DNA from: Sipunculus nudus
Lineage: Eukaryota; Annelida; Sipuncula; Golfingiida; Sipunculidae
Length of the DNA stretch: 64,000 bases
Reading direction: 5' to 3'
Assembly (NCBI GenBank): GCA_026874595.1
Contig: CM049317.1
Location: 45,656,401 to 45,720,400 of the forward strand
The translations under genes were made by a program, and so were the position numbers. Shown here in pieces: positions 26,601-36,139 of this stretch; the stretch's first letter is position 1, and every line of letters begins with the position of its first letter. Under the pieces are notes generated by a model. That model was given only the letters and a program-made list of their open reading frames with translations. It was not told the origin of the DNA and made no database searches.

Positions 26601-29600
26601 CATCAGAAGCAGGAATGGACAAATTCTTTTCGGCAAAACAGCTAGAAAAAGAATCAATTGCGGAATGGAGCTGCAGATTAGAGGACCTGTTCACTCAAGG
26701 TAACAATACTGTAATCATACCCGAGGCACGTTCCAACACCCTAAAGGCCAAGTTCTTTTCAGGGATTTGTTCTGAACAATTGAGAAACCACATTCGTTAT
26801 AAGGTGGAGACAATATCCTATGAGGAACTAATTGGGGTTGCGCGAGCTGCTGAACTACAACTTCAGAACCAAGATACCAAGTTGAGGGTGCATCAAACTG
26901 TTACGTAAAAAAAGAACAACAACCTCTAAAGGAAACGAGAACAAGTCCTGCCGCTTCTGACCCGACCGCTATGCTGAGAGAACAAATGAAGGAACTGCTG
27001 AAGAGTATGGCAGATTTGAATGATCGGGTGGGCAGAATTGAAAAGGCAAACCGACAGTCGTTGCAAGCACCTGGTGCGGCAGAAACCCAAGTCCCGCGTC
27101 CATTTAACGGTTATTGTTGGCATTGTGGCCTTCAAGGGCATACGGCTGTTCAGTGCCGTTTAAACTGAAATCAGCCAAACTTGAGGGACGTAAGGGAGGC
27201 TGTACCACAAAATGTCCCAAGTATAAGAAACAATTGGTTGGTGAAGCCAATGAAGTGGAAATCCGTGTAAATGATCAGACTTGCATAGCCTTGGTAGACA
27301 CGGGATCAATGGTTAGTACTATTGGTGAAAATTTCTGTCAACAGCTGGGTCTAGCCTTGCAACCGTTGGAAGATCTGATTAGATTAGAAGGGGCCGGTGG
27401 TCACACTTTAGAGTATCTGGGCTATGTAAGAGCCACATTACAGATCAATGAGCTACCGCAGATGAATGGGGAAGTATAATTTCTAGTCGTGCCGGAAACC
27501 AGTTACCACGCCCGGGTGCCCGTCCTTATTGGAACAAATATATTACAGCTTGGACTTTTGGATGAGTCTGTCTTGGATGAAGAAATTTCGATGCCATGGA
27601 GGATGGCGTTTCAGTCACTTTCTCGCTTCAACAAATGCATGAGTCAGACTGGAAGGTTAGGAACACCTATGACTTCCAAGAAGGTTATTATTCCCCCACT
27701 GTCCCAACAGATGGTTAGAGGAATCACCCATGCAAATAGGGGCTTCTGTGTGCGGATAGATGTTCTCGTGAGCGGGACAGGTCGACTACCCGATGGGTTA
27801 GTAGTATTGCCTAGCCTACAAAAGTTGAAAACTGGAGGATCTCGCCAAAGACTAGCTTTTTGGATCCAAAATCAAACCTCTGGAGATATCACTTTCCCAG
27901 CAAAACTGAAAATATGTGATCTTCATCAGGTTGATTTTATCCCAGTGGAGAACGACATAGATAGTCTTGAGTCTTCTCAAGAGGACCCGTTTCCAGACAA
28001 ATTTAACGCCATGTTGTCTGTTAATTTAACAGAGTCACAAGTCCAAAACGTAAAAAAAACTACTTGCACGATCGCGAGATGTATTTTAATTACATGATCT
28101 TGATCTTGGACATACGTTTATGGTCAAACACAACATAAAACTGATTGATGAGACACCGTTTAAAGAAAGACACCGCAGAATTCCCCCTTCCTTACTAGAA
28201 GAAGCCAAGAAGCATTTACTGGAGATGCTTGAACTAGGGGTAATACGCCGATCCGCGAGTCCGTATATGTCAAACGTGGTATTAGTTCGGAAGAAAGACG
28301 GAAGCTTGAGATTCTGAATTGATCTACGCCGACTGATTTCACTTACAATAAAGGACGCTTATGCGTTACTACGAATAGAAGAGACATTTGACACCTTGCA
28401 GGAAGCAAAATGGTTTAGTACTTTGGATCTTAAGAGTGCCTATTGGCAGGTTGAACTGAGTGAAGAGGATAAAGCTAAAACAGCGTTTGTGGTCGGCCAA
28501 GTAGGATTCTTCGAATGTGAAAGGATGCCCTTTGGTTTGACGAATGCGCCTGCTATTTTCCAAAGACTGATGGAAAAATGTGTGGGAGACTTGCATTTGA
28601 ATTCCTTTCTACTATATTTGGATGACATAGTGGTATTTAGTAAAACGTATGAAGAGCATTTAGAACGGCTGGAATCTGTTTTTGAACGATTGCGAGCTGC
28701 AGGATTAAAATTAAAGGCGTCCAAATGCAATTTCTTTCAAAAATCGATTAAGTATCTGGGCATGTAGTATCGGAAAGAGGAGTATCTACCGATCCTGATA
28801 AAATCAAATGCATAAGGGAATGGCCTGTCCCGACAACTGTGAAGCAACTCCAGAGCTTTCTAGGATTTGTTGGATTTTATAGACACTTCATATGCAATTT
28901 CTCTAAAATTGCTAAACCGTTGTACGAGCTAACCCAAGGTTTCGCCAGAACCAAACAGCCGAAGAAACTCAGATGGGAAGATCATCATCAAGCAGCATTT
29001 GAAGTACTAAAGGCCCATTGTTGCACAACACCAGTATTAGCTTTTGCAGATTTTTCTCAACCCTTCTTGCTCCATACCGATGCCAGTTCACAATCTTTGG
29101 GTGCAGCATTATACCAGGCTCAACCAGATGAAAATGAGAGGCTCATCGCGTGTGCTAGTAGAGGACTTAGCTGATCAGAAAAAAACTATTCAGTCCATAA
29201 ATTAGATTTTTGGCGTTAAAATAGGCAGTTACCAATAAGTTTCATGAATACCTGTATGGCAGCCCATTCACAGTAAAGACAGATAACAATCCTTTGACGT
29301 TAGTATTAACATCCGCACAACACGACGCCACTGGTCACAGATGGGTTGCCGCATTGGCAAACTACAATTTTTCCATTGAGTATCGTTCCGGACGGAATAA
29401 CGTAGATGTCGATGCACTTTCACGCATATCCTGGCCACAAGAGTCCAATAGGATCACCTGTAAAACAGTGTCGGACATTCTAGAAACTGCTGACACTCCT
29501 TTTGATTTTGTAGACATCTTATCAATGTCACAGAGTGCCGTCCCAGCTCAGGATAACACTGCACTGAGTCAAAAGACAACACAAGATTGGGCAACACTGC

Positions 29601-32600
29601 AAAGGGAAGATCCCGACATCCGAAATTGTATCAAATGGTTATAGGAAGGGGCGTCCAACGCCAACGGATCAGATTCCAAGGCACTCCGCATCTTAGGTAA
29701 AGAACGAAAGAGATTGTGTGTACAAGACGGTGTGTTATATCGCCAGCGTCAACAAGCAAATGAACTGGTTTTTCAGCTGGTATTACCATCAACGTACCGT
29801 AAACTAGCAATCAGTGGCTGCCACGATAAAGCAGGACATCCTGGGAGAGAGCGAACTTTAGCTCTTCTGCGAGACCGATTTTACTGGCCTGGGGTGACCA
29901 AAGACGTTGAGGACCATGTAGCAGCCTGTGCACGTTGCATACGAAGGAAAACCCTCCAAACGCAGAGTGCTCCGCTCGTAAATATCACCACAAGTCAGCC
30001 GATGGAACTGGTATGTATGGATTATTTAACATTGGAAGCCGCGAAAGGGGGATTTGAAAATGTACTTGTAATTACAGGTCATTTCACAAGATACTCCCAG
30101 GCCTATCCAACAAAGAACCAAACAGCGCTTGTCACCACTAAGACGCTTTTTGAGAATTTTATTGTTCATTACGGGTTTCCCGCACAACTACATAGTGACC
30201 AGGGTCGTCAGTTTGAAAGTTTCACCAGCAAACATCTATGTGAGTTAGCTGGCATTACCAAGTCAAGGACTTCGCCCTATCATCCTAGTGGAAATGGCCA
30301 ATGTGAACGATTTAATAGAACATTGCTGGACATGCTCGGTACTCTTGAACCATCGGAGAAAAAAGATTGGAAAAAATATATATCACCAATAGTTCATGCA
30401 TATAACTGCACACCACATGAAACCACGAAATTGTCTCCATTCTATCTTATGTTTGGGAGGAACTCGCGACTACCGGTTGATGTTGAATTTGGTACTCGCA
30501 CTGACATGGAGCGTCCAGGTTATATATCAAACTTACAAGATCGTCTTCGTTTTTCCAAGACCTTGCTTCCAAAAATATTGCTCAACCATAACAAAAACAG
30601 AAACGATATTACGATATACGCAACAGAGGAGCTGTACTACAAAAGGGAGACCGGGTGCTTATACGAAACGTTGCCTTAAAAGGCAAACAGAAACTAGCAG
30701 ATAGATGGCAGGAACAGGTATATATTGTGGTGTCACAATTGAATTCGGACATCCCAGTTTATGAACTTGAGGTAGAGGATGGAAAAGGACCAAAGAAAAC
30801 TCTGCATCGAAACTTATTGTTGCCAATAGGAACGTTGATTTCTTCGGATCCGGAATCTTCAAGCGAAATCACAAATCACTTATCTCAGACTAACAACGTC
30901 CAACCAACTGTACCCAAGGAAAAAATAGATCGTAATAGCAAACGATCATCAAAAGTAGAATCGGAGGTGTCTGATGAGACTGATGCGTCTGATGAGGAAA
31001 TGTTCCTAATCGTGCCAAATCAGTTGCCCAGGCGTATGAACATCAAACCAGTACCTCACCCACGACAATATCCGTTGGTCAAGGATCCTTCTAACACAGG
31101 TCATTCTCTTGATTCACCGGTCACTAGACAGAGCAATGATAGTGTAATCGAGATAGACACACAAACTTAGCGGGCGGCGGGTACATCTACCCATCAACCC
31201 CATGGAACAACGAGCATCTTAGGAACCTTGGAATTGAATGAGCTAGATGATCAGTCGTTTTCCTATCCCACGAATGAACCATCGATTGCTGTCGCGGTGG
31301 ACGAAGTATCACTTATTGATTAGAGGGAAAGGGGTGCAAGACATGATTCCATTGCAGACCAGATTAATTATGTGCCGTCCGTTCCACCCAGACGGTCCAA
31401 ACGAGCTCGTAAGCCACCAGACAGATATGACCCTTGTACATACCAGCAATTCTGCTATTACCCTGAACAGGAACAGTGTAAGGTGCCTGGTATCCTTAGT
31501 AAACGGGCAGCTGACCTAAAAAAAATGATTGATGTTCTCACGGGTGTTTTGTAAAGTTTTATTTAGCTAATGCATGAGGATATAGTAGGTTTTCGCACAT
31601 AGTCTGGCAGTGCTTGCTATCTGTATTAACGTAATCCCATCTTTTCTTGATGTTTATTTTATGGCTTGATTGCAATGAAAATATATTAATGGGTCCTTTG
31701 TCGGGTTATTTCCCTCGCATGATGGTTGTAGTGGTCGGTCAGTGTCTTGCATTTAGGCTGAGGCTGTTAAGCTCAATATTGGTAGGTTGGGTCAGGTCAG
31801 CATATTAAGTCATATCCGTGATATCTTATACGGAAGTATCGGATCTTAAACCGATATTGGGTTTGTTTTGTCGATCCCTGTATGTGAACGTCCTGAGCCT
31901 TCTGGTCGCAAGACGTGATGCGGAAAATGTCGAGGCGACATTTTGTTGGAAGGGGGGTGAATACAGACTGGTTCTGTACTTTTTGTTTCTTGTCGGTATG
32001 CGACAGACTGACTCGGGATGCATCATTAATGTATGGGTATGATGGTAACAGTCAGACAATTATGCTCGACCCATTTCCATAGCTAATCGTGGTTCCTTGG
32101 GGGCCGAGTGTATTAAGTATTCTGGGCGCCAAACTTCTGGAAGACATGACCTTTAACCCAGACCTAATTACGTTCAGTTTAATGTTTCGCGCCGAACACC
32201 TGTGAAATGACCTTTGACAGTAACCCAATTAAAACCATATTATCAGGTGAAAGGAATTATTTAAGTACTAAACTGTCACTGAGGTCTTTGAATATATGTT
32301 ATTTTATTAGTTGTAATATACGCGCGGGTTTTATTGCTAGTTAAGATCTGACTTGTAAAACTTAATTCTGGTTCTAATTTTAATAACAATAAGCTGGTGT
32401 AATTTTCCCGCCAAGCTGACCAACCAACGTCACTTGGCAGGCAATTCTCTTACTATGTGCACGTATTATATTTGCAGGTACGTTCTTAAACATTTTCTGG
32501 GTTACAGGTAAAAGTGATAAGTAATATATTTTTTCGATTACTGTTCTGTATGGTACGATTTATTCTAATTATTATTAACATGTACCATATACGTTTGAGA

Positions 32601-32951
32601 TTTTTTCTGTAAAATGACATTAGACAGTCGGTCTGATTTGAGACGTACTTGTTAACCCCGTATTCAGATAACTATGTAAACTGGCCATCGGCTGATAATT
32701 TCTGTAGATCGAGTCTTTACTGTTTGTGCGAATATTGATTGTATTGTGTCACATGGATTATGGGTCGTTATATTTGTGTGAATATTGTTTGTATTGTGTC
32801 ATACGAATTAGTGATGACTTGGCAGGCAATTCTCTTACTGTGTGTACGTATTATATTTGCAGTTAATAAAGGATGTGCATCTGACCAGAGTGGTTACTGA
32901 ACCGTGACAGCCTAACACAAAAAAACCGTTTGTTTGGGAGACCCTGTTACA

Positions 32952-33004
<53 letters not shown>

Positions 33005-33447
33005 CTTACAAGAATGTAAAATGCAACCAGAGTCTATAACACTATGTTTTAGGCATCCCGCTTCCTTTAGCTGCACGAAAAAGGGTTTTCGCTATATGTA
33101 ATTATTTTTTTTAACCCTCATAAATACCATATGCAATGTTCAATAAAACGTTTCATCACTTGAGACACGATTACACTACTGTTGCTAACTATTGCACATT
33201 TGATGTGTGAATTAGACATGCGCACAAATAACCTCATTATAAATGCTTTTTTACCCTACACTATATCCCCCAAGGTCGTAACCCACAAATATGTGCGACT
33301 TAGATGTGCGATAACGTAGAAGAGTTGTATTGTCATACCATACGTACGGTTTGTTCCATTTCTTGTCTGCAGCATAGTAATGGCCCAGTTTGCTGTTAAC
33401 TGTTGTATAGTCAGCGATAAAGACAGAATGCACATGAAACGAAACAT
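16460..33447 (-). CDS. lectin gene A: predicted transmembrane receptor with two C-type-lectin-like domains and a long cytoplasmic tail
   Basis: This is an eight-exon model. Exons in transcript order are 33339-33447, 21396-21611, 20983-21096, 20130-20360, 19770-19931, 19211-19325, 17553-17718 and 16460-16762. Every junction keeps the reading phase (1,1,1,1,1,2,0). The product would be about 470 residues: signal peptide, lectin-like domain 1 (exons 2-3), lectin-like domain 2 (exons 4-5), one transmembrane helix (exon 6) and a tail of about 160 residues (exons 7-8). Exon 4 is 231 bp, the same size as exon 4 of genes B and C. No EPN/QPD or WND motif is visible, so calcium-dependent sugar binding is doubtful. 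The Ty3/gypsy element lies in intron 1, antisense to the gene. Exon 1 is the weakest part; exons 2-6 are firm. Confidence 0.7.
17553..17718 (-). CDS. lectin gene A exon 7: proximal cytoplasmic tail
   Basis: The acceptor GACAG and donor CAG|GTATTT bound a 166-bp exon. Entering in phase 2 from exon 6 gives the only fully consistent frame: TYYTDAVSL, then a Ser/Thr/Pro-rich segment, TASYSTLF (close to but not a strict ITIM) and CIECGQ. A second frame is also open, so the assignment rests on phase agreement. Confidence 0.5.
18874..18998. repeat. compound (TA)n(CT)n(TA)n microsatellite in intron 6 of gene A
   Basis: TA with short ATCT interruptions, then more than 50 bp of CT, then about 37 bp of TA. 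It lies 200 bp from the transmembrane exon. Confidence 0.96.
19211..19325 (-). CDS. lectin gene A exon 6: transmembrane helix
   Basis: The exon runs from CTACAG| to AGAAA|GTAAGA and encodes a short linker, a hydrophobic helix IWIFVLIGLAFAVVLTVAV, then SVYTWDNYRTRK. The donor GTAAGA is close to ideal. If it is not used, translation stops at once (AAG TAA), giving a short-tailed form. So the choice of splicing here decides whether the long tail is made. Confidence 0.75.
19770..19931 (-). CDS. lectin gene A exon 5: second half of lectin-like domain 2
   Basis: The acceptor is CTTTAG|GT and the donor AAAG|GTTATA is weak but in phase. The segment has the spaced motif ...CAVL...GWETADCGSEHPTLC, the last strand and closing cysteines of a C-type-lectin fold. 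162 bp, phase 1 at both ends. Confidence 0.75.
20069..20113. repeat. (TA)n microsatellite in intron 4 of gene A
   Basis: About 45 bp of pure TA, 17 bp from the exon 4 donor. Confidence 0.96.
20130..20360 (-). CDS. lectin gene A exon 4: first half of lectin-like domain 2
   Basis: The acceptor CCGCAG| and donor AACG|GTATGT bound a 231-bp phase 1-1 exon. It reads DCKAPDC...GRCFYIKC, then HIDWYSAFMNCKTQKSGLAT and ELWVGCVKDQW. The first cysteine helix and the W-V-G/W strand are typical of the fold. Gene B and C exons of identical length carry HVNWYSAASICERN and YWIGLTKERW at the same places. Confidence 0.85.
20566..20615. repeat. (TA)n microsatellite in intron 3 of gene A
   Basis: About 50 bp of pure TA between exons 3 and 4. 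Confidence 0.96.
20983..21096 (-). CDS. lectin gene A exon 3: end of lectin-like domain 1
   Basis: The acceptor TTTGCAG| and donor CTCAG|GTGCAT bound 114 bp, phase 1-1. It encodes ...RGAQCCKLTENGLYN..CSTEIDGYICHS, the closing cysteine pair of domain 1. Genes B and C have a 117-bp exon here with NCANV...C...GL.C. Confidence 0.8.
21396..21611 (-). CDS. lectin gene A exon 2: start of lectin-like domain 1
   Basis: The acceptor CCACAG|AA and donor CCAG|GTAAGA bound 216 bp, phase 1-1. It reads NGPRTMNLKEAMQHCKARDK, then SGVTSIWLGMVLKDLPEWTW: the cysteine helix, the WLG strand and the W-T-W pair of a C-type-lectin fold. Confidence 0.82.
21817..22773 (+). repeat. 5' LTR
   Basis: It begins TGAGTAACAG and ends CTGTTACA, and matches 32043-32951 along its length. 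It carries two insertions of roughly 20-26 bp absent from the 3' LTR (near 22432 and 22612). Inside each LTR, 'cttggcaggcaattctctta' with its following bases occurs twice. Confidence 0.92.
22777..22795 (+). other. primer-binding site, tRNA-Lys type
   Basis: TGGCGCCCGATAAGGGAC lies three bases after the LTR. It agrees at 16 of 18 positions with the tRNA-Lys primer site of lentiviruses, so the 3' end of a lysine tRNA is the likely primer. Confidence 0.8.
24043..24340 (+). repeat. 88-bp tandem repeat carrying CTCF-like motifs
   Basis: CCACCAGGGGG(T/C)AG occurs at 24043, 24131 and 24219, with a weaker CCACGAGGGGACAG at 24305 and an outlier CCACCAGGGGGCTGC at 24521. Spacings in the array are 88, 88 and 86 bp, all in the same orientation. 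Units also share 'cctctgtggtcatat', 'tttacatttg.acgg' and 'gacactttga'. The motif closely matches the vertebrate CTCF core (CCACCAGGGGGCGC). Confidence 0.85.
25505..25544 (+). other. leader hairpin, copy 1
   Basis: The outer stem CATCCGT/ACGGATG encloses an inner stem CATCC/GGATG with loop ATAAA. Both copies keep the stems and change the inner loop. Confidence 0.65.
25630..25669 (+). other. leader hairpin, copy 2
   Basis: The same 40-nt design 125 bp downstream: outer stem CATCCGT/ACGGATG, inner stem CATCC/GGATG, loop ATGTA. It lies 100 nt before the gag ATG, where packaging or dimerisation structures usually sit. Confidence 0.65.
25769..27168 (+). pseudogene. gag: gag (capsid and zinc-knuckle nucleocapsid), broken
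   Basis: The ATG at 25769 opens MALPDRSVVLYNLP, and a stop comes after 27 codons. A second frame takes over (about 25865-26175), then a third with an in-frame TAG at 26406-26408 before the capsid region. The capsid-like part (26409-26908) has WRYEVRSLLREMYPE and a KLDKLYGDV segment typical of retrotransposon gag. Nucleocapsid at about 26971-27168 ends with a CWHCGLQGHTAVQC knuckle (C-x2-C-x4-H-x4-C). At least three frame breaks make it non-functional. Confidence 0.85.
27114..28097 (+). pseudogene. pol: pol: aspartic protease and linker, broken
   Basis: The protease active-site motif ALVDTGSMVST lies at about 27289-27320. The frame stops at 27477-27479 and resumes at 27489 with VPVLIGTN, a conserved segment just after the protease in Ty3/gypsy. 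The linker continues to 28097, where another frame break precedes the reverse transcriptase. Confidence 0.85.
28120..29642 (+). pseudogene. pol: pol: reverse transcriptase and RNase H, broken
   Basis: The RT segment shows VVLVRKKDGSLRF followed by an in-frame TGA (28315-28317). LDLKSAYWQV follows (first catalytic Asp), then MPFGLTNAPAIFQRLM and the catalytic YLDDIVVF at about 28612-28635. A frameshift follows near 28765. The connection has LQSFLGFVGFYRHFI, and RNase H has LLHTDASSQSLGAAL, a stop at about 29172, and VDALSR near 29410. The order and motifs are typical of Ty3/gypsy. Confidence 0.92.
29714..30681 (+). pseudogene. pol: pol: integrase
   Basis: The zinc domain has the H-x4-H...C-x2-C pattern (CHDKAGHPGRERT ... 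CARCIRR). The catalytic core carries the D-D-E triad in CMDYL, HSDQGRQF and GQCERFNRTL. TPYHPSGN-type and SPFYLMFGR segments follow. This is the longest intact frame of the element (about 320 codons). A frameshift near 30650 separates it from the C-terminal tail. Confidence 0.93.
30655..31554 (+). pseudogene. pol: pol C-terminal tail
   Basis: After the integrase frameshift an open frame reads ADRWQEQVYIVVSQ and VEDGKGPKKTLHRNLLLP, the region that follows the integrase core in this clade. Further breaks lead to a final frame with PPRRSKRARKPPDRY near 31381-31425, a basic phrase common near the end of Ty3/gypsy pol. The frame ends at 31554. Confidence 0.8.
31555..32042 (+). other. 3' untranslated part of the Ty3/gypsy element
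   Basis: No frame of note. A purine run GGAAGGGGGGTGA at 31948-31960 resembles a polypurine tract, but it lies 83 bp before the LTR boundary inferred from the repeat alignment. Confidence 0.5.
32043..32951 (+). repeat. 3' LTR
   Basis: It begins TGGTAACAG, ends CTGTTACA, and aligns throughout with 21817-22773. It lacks two short segments found in the 5' LTR. It runs straight into a (TA)n tract. Confidence 0.92.
32952..33001. repeat. (TA)n microsatellite at the right edge of the LTR element
   Basis: About 50 bp of TA; the left LTR also abuts a short TA run, so the element inserted into a TA tract. Confidence 0.95.
33339..33447 (-). CDS. lectin gene A exon 1 (proposed): signal peptide
   Basis: An ATG at 33447 opens MFRFMCILSLSLTIQQLTA, a good secretion signal with a likely cleavage after TA. 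The frame reaches a TATG|GTATGA donor at 33339 in phase 1, the phase needed for exon 2. With the retroelement removed, intron 1 would be about 590 bp, comparable to 437 bp in gene B. The peptide does not resemble the signal of B or C, and a longer open frame overlaps it, so this is a proposal. Confidence 0.38.
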
Positions 33448-33854
33448 GTTTCACGAGTGTTGTTGAAAGTATATCGTGTCTCCTTAAGTGTTGCATTCTA
33501 TGCAACCATCGTCTGTAAGTACAGTTTATATGAGTCATACAAAAACAAATTTGAGATAACGGGTCGTGTTCTGTATCTCCGCTCTTTCTGTTTAATTTGG
33601 TAGCTGGCTTATAGGTTCAGGAACTTCCTTGTTCATGAATATACGTCAAGCAAATTTACTTACTTAGATACATATATACATAAATACATATATGTATTCA
33701 CAAACACACACATATATACATTTATATACACTTCGCCATGCGCCCACCCCACAATTGCGACCACCCCCACAATCACGACCACTGTTCTTGGTCCCGAATA
33801 TAGGATCCAGGTAACTAGATTTCAAATACGACAACCTCCAAACTACAACCACAA

Positions 33855-33856
<2 letters not shown>

Positions 33857-33933
<77 letters not shown>
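33857..33933. repeat. (TA)n microsatellite
   Basis: Nearly pure TA, about 77 bp. Confidence 0.97.
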
Positions 33934-33934
<1 letters not shown>

Positions 33935-35187
33935 TAGACGTCTTCAATGGATACTTGTTTCACAATTGTTTCTACAAATCACTATAAATGGGAGGGGATT
34001 TCAGCTGGGATATCACCCGCTATGAATCTTATGACGAGCAACATGACTTCTCTAACATCTTGGTTAAAGAAGCCTCAACTCAAGCGACCCCGCAAGGAGG
34101 AATACCAGACCCACGTAACTGGTGTCAGGCGAGAACGCTGCAGTCTTCCAAGTGGCAAACAATCGCATCGAAATAACGCGTTCTAAATTTAGCGCGAACC
34201 TAGGTACCGCTAAAAGCGCGAAAATTAAAAGCCCGCTAATTAAACCACTTCCACAGTATAATATATATATATATATATGTATACTTGGCGATTTGTCTGA
34301 CGGTGTGTGATGGTGTGTGTTTGTCATGACATGTGAGTGATGGTGTAGTTTAGAACGTAGATATGTATGGCGAGCGTGTGAATGATGGGAATTAATGGCC
34401 TGTGTTTCTGGTGGTGAAGGTGTGAAAGTATGTGTGACAAATGTGCTTGTAGTTGTGTCTCTGTTTGCAATAGAGGTAAGATGCCATGTTTTAGTTAATG
34501 GTAGACTCGGACCAGGTTTGATGCCACACATTATATTCTAGTCAAATAAAATAATTTTAAACAAAACAGATTATAATAGGAAAAGAAAAAAAATAGCGAA
34601 AGAAGTTACGCGGCATATGATATTGCTATATAAATAGTCGCATCATACGCGTTGTACGTACTTCAGAACCAACAGTTACATTATGTTATAGAAGTGAACA
34701 TATGAACATATTTTTAGATATTATTATATATGCAAATTAAAATTTAAGTAAATTGTCCACATTTAGAGAGTTAAATATGTAAAGTTTCATTTAAAATTGT
34801 ATTAATATAGATATATTTGTATTTATAAAATATATGTTATGATTACATATGGCTTAATATGTAGTTATGCATGTATATGTATTAAGAATGTGTATACACA
34901 TGCATATATGTGTACTTATTAACTTTTATATTTATTAATCTTATGAGAACTGTATATTTATGCATATTTATATATATGGTTGAAATGACCTCTACATGAT
35001 GATTTTTTTTCTTTTTTTTTTGGTTAATATTTTGGAATGCATATATCATATATAATCATTTGTTTATTATTTCATTTCTTTTATCTTTGTGATGTTGTTT
35101 TTCATGTTTGAAAACGTTGTCTATTTTGTTTTTCTACATGTGATATATGCACATATGAAACTATGGGCCCGAGGCCTTATATATCTT

Positions 35188-35222
35188 AATAAAATATTCA
35201 TTCAAAAAAAAAAAAAAAAAAA
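35188..35222 (+). other. poly(A) signal followed by an A-run: retroposed 3' end
   Basis: AATAAA at 35188-35193 is followed 10 bases later by 19 consecutive A residues, the signature of a reverse-transcribed mRNA or LINE/SINE end. The upstream 400 bp is A+T-rich and was not identified. Confidence 0.55.
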
Positions 35223-35754
35223 GAACATATGCCTGAGGACAGTGCTTTGTTCTAAAATTTTATGTTTGGCTCAGCAGATTTGCAAAGTTTTTGTTATTTT
35301 GTTGAAAGACTGAAGCATTTTTCATATGATCGATTCACTGTATGGTCATAAAATAATAACATATGAAGCATTATTGTAAAATGAGTCTGGAATTATCATA
35401 CTGGTCTCATCTGTACAAATGTGTCAGTATACACATATTTAAATTAGTTTTTATTGTTTCTTCTGTCATCAGTTATGCCCTGTTTGATCGCTTGTTCCTG
35501 GTCCTGAATGTCCTGGATACTAAAGATCCACAAATAAAATTATGCAATTAACTCTGTGTAGATTGCGAATAGCAGGGACTGTTGCCTCCAGTTGACGAAA
35601 TAACAAGGACAAATAATTATATTTACGAGTCTTTATACCAAGCTATAAAAAATACAGGTACCTGATGAATTTTGCCCCCTCCTAATAGCCACATTTAATC
35701 GGACTCGGTATTATTAGGCCCTGCCATATATATTGTGTCCGATAGTCATATAGT

Positions 35755-36139
35755 CAGGCCGTATCCACACTCGCAAATAATTACCTAGGCCACAAATCCG
35801 CATTAGTCCGGTTTATTTTTAGTCCGGTGTACAGTAAACCGGTATTATATGCGTTCAGGCAATCGAGCTTCTAGTCCGAATGAGTCCAGTTTGTCCAAAC
35901 GGCCTTGACCGCTACCCTTGATCCGGCCCAAGCATGCGCTGCGCGAGGCAGAGATCAGTTGCAGACCTTAACCGCATTACGATCCAAGTGTGCACAGCAA
36001 ACTCAAGTTGTGTTGATAAGCCACTTAAGGCTTTTGTAAAGCCAACTACAGTGCGGACGCAAAGCGGACTACTTCGAAACCAAATGAACCAGTTTAGTAT
36101 AATCCGGTTTTGATGCGACCCAAGTGCGAATACGGACTG
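35755..36139. mobile_element. MITE-like element with terminal inverted repeats
   Basis: The left end CAGGCCGTATCCACACTCG and the right end, read in reverse complement, CAGTCCGTATTCGCACTTG agree at 15 of 19 positions. Both ends are followed inwards by CCGGTTT- and ACTAGT-type phrases. The length is 385 bp and no transposase frame is present. I could not find a clear target duplication, so the family (hAT-like ends are possible) is open. Confidence 0.5.

Larger units (their letters stand above)
21817..32951 (+). mobile_element. Ty3/gypsy (Metaviridae-type) LTR retrotransposon, full-length but inactivated
   Basis: Long direct repeats flank an internal region with a primer-binding site, a 3 kb leader, gag with zinc knuckle, aspartic protease, reverse transcriptase, RNase H and integrase. 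The order protease-RT-RNase H-integrase places it in Ty3/gypsy. Many stops and frameshifts interrupt gag and pol, and the LTRs differ by several percent (about eight mismatches in the first 160 aligned bases, plus two indels), so it is not a new insertion. It sits in a (TA)n tract: 'atata' precedes the left LTR and 'tatat' follows the right one. It is inserted antisense in intron 1 of lectin gene A. No envelope-like frame was recognised. Confidence 0.93.
33450..35754. other. non-coding A+T-rich stretch
   Basis: A (TA)n tract at about 33857-33933 and a shorter one at 34259-34278. At 34188-34245 a 'cgcgaa...aaaagcgcgaaaattaaaagcccgc' phrase resembles dispersed repeats seen also near 4725-4800 and 56825-56860. 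Otherwise I see nothing gene-like. Confidence 0.5.

Noticed and set aside
31948-32042. LTR start immediately after the purine run at 31948-31960
   Set aside because: The 85 bp after the run have no counterpart at the left LTR; the repeat alignment starts at 32043. A truncation of the left LTR cannot be excluded.
33251-33538. 95-codon minus-strand frame overlapping the proposed exon 1 of gene A
   Set aside because: No signal peptide, no suitable donor in phase; the overlapping shorter frame fits better.
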